64,000 bases of DNA from Nonomuraea longispora (GTDB taxonomy: Bacteria; Actinomycetota; Actinomycetes; Streptosporangiales; Streptosporangiaceae), in the NCBI RefSeq assembly GCF_004348345.1, contig NZ_SMJZ01000018.1, positions 1-64,000 of the forward strand. Direction: 5' to 3'. A program made the translations under genes and the position numbers. Below the pieces are notes generated by a model that worked only from the letters and a program-made list of their open reading frames with translations, had not been told where the DNA came from and ran no database searches. Below, in pieces: positions 8,489 to 14,908 of this stretch. The first letter of the stretch is position 1. Each line of letters begins with the position of its first letter.

Positions 8489-9201
8489 AGCGACCCCACC
8501 ACGTTCGGGACGATCCGCTGGAACGCCTCGGCGTGCCGGATCGCCTTGTCGCCGGTGACCTTGCGGGCGTGGTTGGCCCGGTGCCCGGCGCGTTCGGTGT
8601 AGTACTGCTTCAGGTACGATTGCGCGCTCATCGCGTCCATGGCCTTGGACTTCGCCTCGAACACCTCGGTGATGTCGACGAACACCGTCGGGACGAACCC
8701 GCACAGGTCCGGCTGGTGCGGCTCGAAGACCAGGAACTCCGACGGCGGCGCGGTGCGGAACCCGGCCTCGACGACCGCGCCGGAGGTGAGCAGCCGGGCC
8801 TGCGAGACGACCTGGTAGGCCACGGGATGGTCGGGGTTGAACGGGTCCTTCTCCGGGTGGGTGAGGACGACGTGGGGGGCGTGGTCGCGCATCAGCTCGG
8901 CGAGCCTGTCGATGGCCTCGTCGCCCGCGCGCAGTGGGTAGTCGCCCAGGTCGAAGCACTCGTAGCTCGCGCCCACGGCCTGCGCGGCCTCGGTGGCCTC
9001 GGCGTGCCGGATCCGCTTGACGTTCTCGACCGTCTGGCCGGGTTCCTTCCACAACTCGCCGGACTCGCCGCGCTCCCCGTACGAGAGCGTCACCACGCGG
9101 GCTTCGCCGCCGGCCAGGGTGTGCTTGGCGATGGCGCCCGCCGCGCGCCAGACGAAGTCCGCGCTGTGCGCTCCGACGACCAGCATTCTTCGTACGGTCA
9201 T
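8485..9201 (-). CDS. galB: 4-oxalomesaconate hydratase (GalB), PIG-L/LmbE family
   Basis: 238 residues. The PIG-L-type metal site has the GalB-specific form AHSADFVWRAAGAIA rather than AHPDDE. It is followed by LSYGERGES.LW, DLGDYPLRA, LTHPEKDPFNPDHP and EFLVFEPHQPDLC, all as in Pseudomonas GalB, which hydrates 4-oxalomesaconate to 4-carboxy-4-hydroxy-2-oxoadipate. This is a member of a deacetylase fold recruited as a hydratase. It ends in a 4-bp overlap with galC; the gap to the upstream dehydrogenase is 39 bp. The Shine-Dalgarno is weak. Assignment is strong because the GalB-specific motif and the galC/galD neighbours agree. Confidence 0.88.
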   Translation of the reverse strand: MTVRRMLVVGAHSADFVWRAAGAIAKHTLAGGEARVVTLSYGERGESGELWKEPGQTVENVKRIRHAEATEAAQAVGASYECFDLGDYPLRAGDEAIDRLAELMRDHAPHVVLTHPEKDPFNPDHPVAYQVVSQARLLTSGAVVEAGFRTAPPSEFLVFEPHQPDLCGFVPTVFVDITEVFEAKSKAMDAMSAQSYLKQYYTERAGHRANHARKVTGDKAIRHAEAFQRIVPNVVGSL

Positions 9202-9240
9202 GTCTTGGGTTGCCCTTTCGTCGTGGTGGGAGGGGTCCGG

Positions 9241-10005
9241 TCATTCGTCCAGCAGGGAGGCGAGCCAGGCGCGGGAGGCGTCCATGACCCAGGAGGGCGT
9301 GCCGAGCTCCGCGAGGTAGCCTGCGGCGTCCTCGACCTCGTGGACCCGCCGGGCGGCGTGCGCCTTGCTGCCCTGGACCAGCCGGTCGATGAGCTGGTCG
9401 ACGTCGCCGGACAGCTCGGCCACGATCTGGGCCCGCAGCCACTCCCGCTCGCCCGCGGCGCCGGCGGCGGTCTCGCACTCCAGCATCAGCGCGGCCATGC
9501 CCTTCATGAAGACGCTGCGCAGCAGTTTCCTGGCGGCGGCGGCGCCCGCTCCGCCGGGGATGCTCTCGACGGGCACCGCGGCGGGCCGCACGAGGGCGGC
9601 GAACGCGTCGGCGCCGGTGCCGCTGGCCATCAGCGGGGTGCGGGCGCCCTGGCGGGGCACCGGCGCCAGCACCGCGACGTCGGCGAACCGCACGTCCTGG
9701 GCGGCGGCCAGCTCGGCCAGGGTCCGTTTCAGTGCGGGAGACCCGGTGTTGAAGTCCGCATACACTGCGTGTTTCGGACAAGAAGGAAGCGCCTCCTGAG
9801 CGAGCGATTCGGCGGCCCTGGCGCCCACGAGGCTGATGACGAGATCGGCGCCGTCGACCGCCTGCTCGGCCGAGGGCACCTGCTCCACGTCGTCGCCGGC
9901 CTGCACGTACGGGTCGAAGCCCCGTACACGGAGGCCGGCCGCACGCAGGTCACGTGCGTAGATCCGGCCGGCCTCGCCCAGCCCCAAGATCGCGGTCATT
10001 GTCAC
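9241..10005 (-). CDS. NAD(P)-binding 6-phosphogluconate-dehydrogenase-like oxidoreductase with DUF1932-type C-terminus
   Basis: 254 residues from GTG 10005, chosen because GGGAG lies five bases upstream; ATG 9999 is the alternative. The N-terminal Rossmann fold has GLGEAG near residue 8, and VFMKGMAALMLECE lies in the helical C-terminal domain that resembles DUF1932 proteins. The family contains beta-hydroxyacid dehydrogenases, but no substrate is predictable. It is the first gene of the unit dehydrogenase-galB-galC-ABC, directly behind a promoter with a GntR-type operator. It may oxidise or reduce an intermediate upstream of 4-oxalomesaconate; that is inference. Confidence 0.78.
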   Translation of the reverse strand: MTMTAILGLGEAGRIYARDLRAAGLRVRGFDPYVQAGDDVEQVPSAEQAVDGADLVISLVGARAAESLAQEALPSCPKHAVYADFNTGSPALKRTLAELAAAQDVRFADVAVLAPVPRQGARTPLMASGTGADAFAALVRPAAVPVESIPGGAGAAAARKLLRSVFMKGMAALMLECETAAGAAGEREWLRAQIVAELSGDVDQLIDRLVQGSKAHAARRVHEVEDAAGYLAELGTPSWVMDASRAWLASLLDE

Positions 10006-10045
10006 GCCGGCTCCCGACCATCCTGTTGATGAAACAGTAACCAGA

Positions 10046-10074
10046 ATTGTTGACAATATAATAGCCAATGTCAA
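10046..10074 (-). promoter_or_regulatory. Promoter with GntR-type operator over the -10 box (dehydrogenase-galBC-ABC operon)
   Basis: On the minus strand TTGACA (10074-10069) is separated by 17 bases from AACAAT (10051-10046). The palindrome ATTGTTGACAAT (10046-10057, plus-strand sense) covers the -10. The same palindrome with one base changed occupies the same position at 13797. An operator on the -10 predicts repression, most simply by one of the two GntR/FCD paralogues. Confidence 0.65.
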
Positions 10075-10132
10075 CCCTATTTCGGTCTCATGACCGGTTG
10101 ATTTCCGGACCGCCGCGCGGGCATGCCGCCGG

Positions 10133-10160
10133 CCAGGGCCCTGCTCGTACGGGGCCCTGG
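10133..10160 (-). terminator. Hairpin after the second ABC operon
   Basis: CCAGGGCCC and GGGCCCTGG form a 9-bp perfect stem with a 10-base loop, about 20 bp past the stop of the binding-protein gene (10181) and before the next promoter. There is no U-tract. Confidence 0.6.
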
Positions 10161-10180
10161 GTCGCGTCGTGGAGCGGCCG

Positions 10181-11236
10181 TCAGGGCCCGGCGATCCTGA
10201 GGTCCCGCGGGACGATCTCCTCGTACGACGGGAACCGGTCGATCAGGCCGGTCTCGCGGTGGAAGGCGACGGCGGTGTCGTAGGAGGCCCGGGCGAAACC
10301 GATCTCCTTCGGGATCTCCTCCCTGATGATCTCGGAGAGCGCGGCGAGCGCCTCCGGATCGGTGCCCTTGAGATATTCGGCCAGCAGCGGCTCCACCTGC
10401 GCCGGCTGCTCGTGGATCAGGCGCTGCGCCCGTCCGACGGCCCGCTGGAAGGCCGCGACCTCCTCCGCCTTCTCCTCCAGGGTCGCCTGGGTGGTGAACA
10501 CGACGCCGTGGGCCACGCTCGACAACTGCGGCACGTCACCGCGGGCCGGCGAGATGTAGTTCCTGCCGATCCCCGCCGCCTCCGCCTGCTGGGCGATGGG
10601 CTGGAAGAAGGCGAGCGCGTCCACCCGGCCCGACTTCAGCGCGCCGAGCGCGGCCGAGGTGACGCCGCCCAGGTTGACGAGCTCCGCGTCGGTGTCGGTA
10701 CGCAGGCCGACGCGGGCGAACAGGTACGTGACCAGCGCCTCCGTGCCGCTGCCCGGCCCGGTGATGCCGATCTTCTTGCCGCGCAGCGCGCGGATCCGGT
10801 CGTCCAGCGGCTCCGACTCCCCCGGCCAGCCCGGTTTCCCGCTCACCACGATGTCGACGTAGTACTTGTCGACCAGGTTGGCCGCCAGGCGGGTGCTCTG
10901 GTCGACGCCCGACAGGTTGAGCGCGTCGGTCATCACGCCCGCGCCCAGGTCGATGCTGCCCGACTTGAGCGCGGCGGCGACCTTCGCGCCCGTGCCCAGC
11001 CGCGGCCGCTCGCCGAGGGTGACGCCCTGCTCCTTGAAGTAACCGTTCTTCTCCGCGACGAACAGCGGGAAGAACGCGACGGAGTTGCTGATCTGGCCGA
11101 CGTTCAGCACGTCCGCCGGGGCGGTGGAACCGCGCTCGGCGCAGCCGGTCACCGCCACCACGAGGGCGACCAGGGCCGCCGCCAGCGATCGCGGCCGGCG
11201 CGCCCCGAAAGGGTGTCCTGTCACGAACGGGGTCAT
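10181..11236 (-). CDS. ABC transporter substrate-binding lipoprotein, SsuA/TauA (NMT1-like) family
   Basis: 351 residues with signal peptide and lipobox VTGC (Cys32). The NMT1/SsuA-type binding fold is shown by NVGQISNSVAFFPLFVAEKNGYFKEQGV near the mature N-terminus and by GKKIGITGPGSGTEALV. This class binds sulfonates, nitrate, thiamine precursors and, in several catabolic clusters, aromatic acids such as phthalate. The ATG at 11236 overlaps the permease stop by 4 bp. It is the last gene of the DUF6282-ATPase-permease-binding protein operon. By context the ligand may be an aromatic or polycarboxylic acid. Confidence 0.87.
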   Translation of the reverse strand: MTPFVTGHPFGARRPRSLAAALVALVVAVTGCAERGSTAPADVLNVGQISNSVAFFPLFVAEKNGYFKEQGVTLGERPRLGTGAKVAAALKSGSIDLGAGVMTDALNLSGVDQSTRLAANLVDKYYVDIVVSGKPGWPGESEPLDDRIRALRGKKIGITGPGSGTEALVTYLFARVGLRTDTDAELVNLGGVTSAALGALKSGRVDALAFFQPIAQQAEAAGIGRNYISPARGDVPQLSSVAHGVVFTTQATLEEKAEEVAAFQRAVGRAQRLIHEQPAQVEPLLAEYLKGTDPEALAALSEIIREEIPKEIGFARASYDTAVAFHRETGLIDRFPSYEEIVPRDLRIAGP

Positions 11237-12078
11237 GTGCGCGCCTCCAACGGCTTCCATCTGCCGACCCACCGGTCGAACAGCCCCACGACGAGGTTGA
11301 GCAGCGCCGCGATCACGCTCAGCACCACCAGGGTGGCGAACACCCCGGCGGTGTCGAACTGCGCGGCCGCGTCGTTGATGAGGTAGCCCAGCCCTCGGTT
11401 CGAGGCCACCAGTTCCCCGATCACCGCGCCGATCAGCGCGTACGGCACCGCGACCTTGAGGCCGGTGAGCATGCCGGTCATCGACGACGGCAGGATCACC
11501 TTCAGCGCGATGTCCCGCTTGGTGCCGCCCATCAGGCGTACGGCGTCGACCAGCCCTCGATCGACCTCGCGCACGCCCGCCGCCGTGTTGAGGAACACCA
11601 GGAAGAACACCGTGGCCGCGGCCAGCAGCACCTTCATGTTCGTGCCGATGCCGAACCAGACGATGAACAGCGGGGCCAGCGCCACCTTCGGGATGGAGTA
11701 CAGCGCCATGACGAAGGGGTCGAGCACCCGGTACACCCGGGGCGCCGAGGCGAGCAGGAACCCGGCGAGCGCTCCGGCGGCCGAGCCCAGCACGAAGCCG
11801 AGCACGATCTCCTCCAGGGTCACCCAGGTGTTGGCCCACAGGACGCCGTCCTGGTGCCATTCGATGAGCCGGGTCCAGATCGCGCTCGGCTTGCTGGTGA
11901 ACGTGATGTCGAACCACCGCTCGGCCGACCACTCCCAGACGGCCAGCAGCACCACGACCAGCGCGAGGCGGCTGAGCGCCACGGTGACCGTGCCGCCGCG
12001 CCGCTCCCACCAGGTACGTTCGATCGGGACGGTCTCCGCCGCGGGCGCCGCCGCGCTGTCAGGCGGTGCGCTGCTCAT
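11233..12078 (-). CDS. ABC transporter permease, SsuC/TauC type
   Basis: 281 residues with a cytoplasmic N-terminus, about six membrane helices and the EAA loop (VDAVRLMGGTKRDIALKVILP). The start is fixed at 12078 by a 4-bp overlap with the ATPase stop; the longer open frame upstream is ATPase shadow. It forms a homodimeric channel with the products of the flanking genes, as usual for this class. Confidence 0.9.
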   Translation of the reverse strand: MSSAPPDSAAAPAAETVPIERTWWERRGGTVTVALSRLALVVVLLAVWEWSAERWFDITFTSKPSAIWTRLIEWHQDGVLWANTWVTLEEIVLGFVLGSAAGALAGFLLASAPRVYRVLDPFVMALYSIPKVALAPLFIVWFGIGTNMKVLLAAATVFFLVFLNTAAGVREVDRGLVDAVRLMGGTKRDIALKVILPSSMTGMLTGLKVAVPYALIGAVIGELVASNRGLGYLINDAAAQFDTAGVFATLVVLSVIAALLNLVVGLFDRWVGRWKPLEART

Positions 12079-12842
12079 GAGCGGGCTCCCTCTGCCAGCG
12101 CGGCCGTCATCTCCCTGTGCAGGGCGACGAAGCCGGGGTCGACGCGCATCTCGTCGGCGGCGCGCGGCCTGGGGATGTCGATCTTCCGGTCGAGCACCAC
12201 GCGGCCGAGCCGCCCGAGCACCACGACCCGGTCGCCCAGCAGCAGGGCCTCCTCGATGTCGTGGGTGACGAAGACGACGGTCTGCCCGCTGCCCTCCCAC
12301 AACCGCAGCAGCTCCGCCTGCAGGTCGGTGCGCAACTGCGCGTCGAGCGCGCCGAACGGCTCGTCGAGCAGCAGCGTCTCCGGATCCCCGACCAGCATCC
12401 TGGCCAGGCTGACCCGGCGCCGCATGCCACCGGACAACTCGCGCGGGTAGTGCCGCTCGAAGCCCCACAGCCCGACCCGTTCGATCAGCTCAGCGGCGCG
12501 CTCGCGGCGGCGCGGCGCGGGCACCCCCTTGATCTCCATGGGCATCTCGATGTTGCGCCGCACGTCGCGCCACGGCATGAGCGTGTCGCTCTGGGTGAGG
12601 TAGCCGATCTCGGGACGTGGACGCACGATCGGCTCGCCCCGGTAGGTGACCGTTCCCGAGGAGGGCGGGATGAGCCCGGCGAGGAGGTTGAGCATCGTCG
12701 ACTTGCCGCATCCGCTGCGGCCGAGGACGGTGACGAAGCCCGCCTCCTCGATCTCCAGCGTGAAGTCGCGCAGCGCCACGATGCCCAGGTCGTCCTTGAC
12801 GAACTGCTTGGACAGCGACTCCAGCCGCAGGATGGCGCTCAT
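12075..12842 (-). CDS. ABC transporter ATPase, SsuB/TauB type
   Basis: 255 residues: Walker A GRSGCGKST near residue 40, Q-loop LTQSDTLMPWRDV, signature ELSGGMRRRVSLARML, Walker B TLLLDEPFGALD, switch His VFVTHDIEEAL. It has no C-terminal regulatory domain, as expected for the nitrate/sulfonate class. ATG 12842 overlaps the stop of the DUF6282 gene by 4 bp; a Met seven codons upstream is possible but has no support from spacing. Confidence 0.92.
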   Translation of the reverse strand: MSAILRLESLSKQFVKDDLGIVALRDFTLEIEEAGFVTVLGRSGCGKSTMLNLLAGLIPPSSGTVTYRGEPIVRPRPEIGYLTQSDTLMPWRDVRRNIEMPMEIKGVPAPRRRERAAELIERVGLWGFERHYPRELSGGMRRRVSLARMLVGDPETLLLDEPFGALDAQLRTDLQAELLRLWEGSGQTVVFVTHDIEEALLLGDRVVVLGRLGRVVLDRKIDIPRPRAADEMRVDPGFVALHREMTAALAEGARS

Positions 12843-13762
12843 GTGCCGGCCTTGGCCAGCCATCGGGAGTTGCGTACCGCCATGGTGTGCACGTCCCCTT
12901 CGGTGAAGCCCTCGGCGAGCAGCCGGTCGGCCAGCAGCGCCAGACCGTCCTCCACCGGCGGATTGAACGGCTGGCCGAGGTCACTGGAGAGCACGGAATG
13001 GCGGGGGCCCGCCTCGGCGACCGCGCCCAGCCACGCCTCCCAGGTGACCTTGCCGGTGTAGGGGGTGGTGAAGCAGCGTTCGAGCAGCGCGCCCTTGGCG
13101 GCCAGCCGGCGCTGCGTGTCGGGGGCCACCCGCTGCGAGGTGAACTCCGGGTGCGTGACCACGATCCTGCGCACGCCCTCCGCGACGGCCGCGTCCACCA
13201 CCATCTCGATCTCCGCCGCGCTGAGATGGCCGGTCGCCAGGGTGAGGTCGTGCTTGGCGATCACCCGTAACACCTGACGGGCGCGGTCGAGCACGGCGCC
13301 GTCCGCGGCCACGACGTCGACCGGGTCGGCCGCCATGCCCTCGGCTCGGAGCTCCTCCTGCAGCCGCGCCCACATCGGGGGCCTGGCGCCCTCGGGGTCG
13401 GCAGCGGTGCAGGCCCGCTGGTTGGCGCTGTCCACGGTGGGCAACCAGACGACCTGGGCGCCGCCGCGCGCGGCCACCTCGACCGCGATGGGGTTCAGGC
13501 CGCCGACCGATCCGTTCATGGTGATCGCCCCGACCGCGCCGAAGCCGGGGACGGCCGCGCGCACCACCGCGGCGCGCTCTGTCGTGGGGACGTAGTGGGA
13601 TTTCAGTACGTAACCGGCCAGCCCCACCTCGGCGAACCGTGGGGCGAGGGTCAGGTCGTCGATGCGCCGCGGCATGACGTCGGGCGCCACATGGATGTGG
13701 ATGTCGTACGCGCCGGCGACGATCTCGCGGGCGCGGCGGGATGGTGTCGGGTGGTCGGCCAC
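12839..13762 (-). CDS. DUF6282-type amidohydrolase-like protein
   Basis: 307 residues, GTG start at 13762. It resembles the DUF6282 family. The layout is that of a TIM-barrel metal-dependent hydrolase: HIHVAPD (His22, His24), LKSHYVPT (Lys54, His56), ATGHLS (His179), VTHPEF (His204) and SSDLGQP (Asp261), an ordered set that would fit an amidohydrolase-superfamily metal centre. It is the first gene behind a GntR-operated promoter and is coupled to the SsuABC-type importer. In the protocatechuate 4,5-cleavage route an amidohydrolase (LigI) opens 2-pyrone-4,6-dicarboxylate just before the GalB/C/D steps; an analogous lactonase or hydrolase role is an attractive inference but not shown. Confidence 0.75.
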   Translation of the reverse strand: MADHPTPSRRAREIVAGAYDIHIHVAPDVMPRRIDDLTLAPRFAEVGLAGYVLKSHYVPTTERAAVVRAAVPGFGAVGAITMNGSVGGLNPIAVEVAARGGAQVVWLPTVDSANQRACTAADPEGARPPMWARLQEELRAEGMAADPVDVVAADGAVLDRARQVLRVIAKHDLTLATGHLSAAEIEMVVDAAVAEGVRRIVVTHPEFTSQRVAPDTQRRLAAKGALLERCFTTPYTGKVTWEAWLGAVAEAGPRHSVLSSDLGQPFNPPVEDGLALLADRLLAEGFTEGDVHTMAVRNSRWLAKAGT

Positions 13763-13796
13763 AACCGCCTCTTACTGTCGACCCGATGCTGCCGTG

Positions 13797-13826
13797 ATTG
13801 TTAACAATCTGTGCGACAAACGTCAA
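13797..13826 (-). promoter_or_regulatory. Promoter with perfect GntR-type operator (DUF6282-ABC operon)
   Basis: Minus-strand TTGACG (13826-13821), 17-base spacer, TAACAA (13803-13798). The perfect 12-bp palindrome ATTGTTAACAAT (13797-13808) overlies the -10. The geometry is the same as at 10046-10074, so both catabolic units appear to be under one repressor. Confidence 0.7.
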
Positions 13827-13842
13827 GGGGTCGGCGCGACCA

Positions 13843-14583
13843 CTACCGCGGCGGCTGGTGATTCGCCGCCTTCAACGCCTCGATCACGCTGCCCAGATGG
13901 CGGCGGACCGCCCGTTCGGCCGCTCGGGCGTCACCGGAGCAGATCGCCTCGATGATGGCCAGGTGCTCCGGCAGCGAGACCGCCGGGCGGCCCGGCTGGA
14001 GCGCCAGCCGGAACTGGTGGCGTACGCTCTGGGCGCGCAGCCGCTCCAGCACCCGCTCCGCGGTCCCCTGGCCGCTGAGGGCGCGGATGCGCTGGTGCAG
14101 CAGTTGGTTCGCCTCGGAGTAGCCGAGCACGTCGCCCATCGCGACGGCCGCCTCCATCCGGGCGCCGATCCCGCGCAGCTCCGCCGCGTCGTCGGCCTTC
14201 GCCCGCTCGGCCGCCTTGGCCGCGCACAGGCCCTCGACCGCCATCCGCACCTCGGAGATCTCGATCGCCTCCTCCAGGGAGACGGTCCGCACCCGCGCGC
14301 CGCGGTTCTGCACGCGCTCCACGAGCCCCTCGTTGGCGAGCTGGAGCAGCGCCGTGCGCACGGCGCTGCGGCCGGCGCCGAAGCGCGCGCTCAGGTCGGC
14401 CTCCACCAGGCGCTGGTCGGGCACGTATTCACCCCTGACGATGGCGTCGCGGATCTCTCCGAGCACGGCGTCCGCGTCGCCCTCCCCCCGCCGGGCGGGC
14501 GCGGGCCCCGCCGGGGCATCGGCGCGGGCCCCGGACGCACCCAGGTCAGCCGACAAGTCAGCACCCCTCCGTACATCGCTCAT
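13843..14583 (-). CDS. GntR-family regulator with FCD domain (paralogue 2)
   Basis: 246 residues from ATG 14583. Upstream in-frame TTG (14613) and GTG (14610) codons lie inside an operator-like palindrome and are less likely starts. About 35 poorly conserved residues precede a winged helix (GAGRSAVRTALLQLANEGLVERVQNRGARVR) and an FCD domain. It is clearly paralogous to the 3169-3810 product. It is placed 80 bp upstream of the DUF6282 operon and reads the same way. Likely repressor of the island and, from the site at 14603, of itself; an island intermediate may be the inducer (inference). Confidence 0.9.
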   Translation of the reverse strand: MSDVRRGADLSADLGASGARADAPAGPAPARRGEGDADAVLGEIRDAIVRGEYVPDQRLVEADLSARFGAGRSAVRTALLQLANEGLVERVQNRGARVRTVSLEEAIEISEVRMAVEGLCAAKAAERAKADDAAELRGIGARMEAAVAMGDVLGYSEANQLLHQRIRALSGQGTAERVLERLRAQSVRHQFRLALQPGRPAVSLPEHLAIIEAICSGDARAAERAVRRHLGSVIEALKAANHQPPR

Positions 14584-14908
14584 CTGCTGAGATGTCAGCG
14601 ATATTGTCACCAATCGTGCAAAAGAAGCGTAGCGACCGGTCAGGCAAGGGAAATATCACCTTTCCAGTGGACGAAAGAGGCACCCTGCCGTCGCGGTGAT
14701 CGATGCGGGCGGTGGCCCATGTCCCACGCCCACACCGCGATCCCCACCCGGCTGCGTCCGCCCAGATTGCGGTGGGGGCACTTAGTGCGATCGCGGGCGA
14801 AAGGCAGCCGATGATCCGCGATTAGGCCCTCCTGCATCGAAGAAACTCGGGTTACATTCACGGTGCTTTGCCCTCTCTTACCCCCCTGAGCAGACCGAAG
14901 GGAGAGGC
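14584..14908. promoter_or_regulatory. Divergent intergenic region between gntR and the dehydrogenase gene
   Basis: 325 bp with no convincing gene; a minus-strand open frame at 14640-14861 has no family resemblance. Besides the palindrome at 14603 it holds a plus-strand -10-like TACATT (14854-14859) inside GGTTACATTCACG (14850-14862). That 13-mer recurs at 28852-28864 before the conservon. GAAGGGAGAGG just before ATG 14909 is the ribosome binding site of the dehydrogenase. Confidence 0.5.
14603..14614 (-). promoter_or_regulatory. Third copy of the GntR-type palindrome, before regulator 2
   Basis: ATTGTCACCAAT matches the perfect operator at 13797 in 10 of 12 positions and keeps the ATTG and CAAT arms. 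It lies 20 bp upstream of ATG 14583. No convincing -35 is seen 17 bases away, so support is weaker than for the other two copies. If real, it implies autoregulation. Confidence 0.45.

Noticed and set aside
14640-14861. Minus-strand 73-codon frame between gntR2 and the GSDH-like gene
   Set aside because: No ribosome site and no family pattern, and it would cover the promoter of the plus-strand operon.
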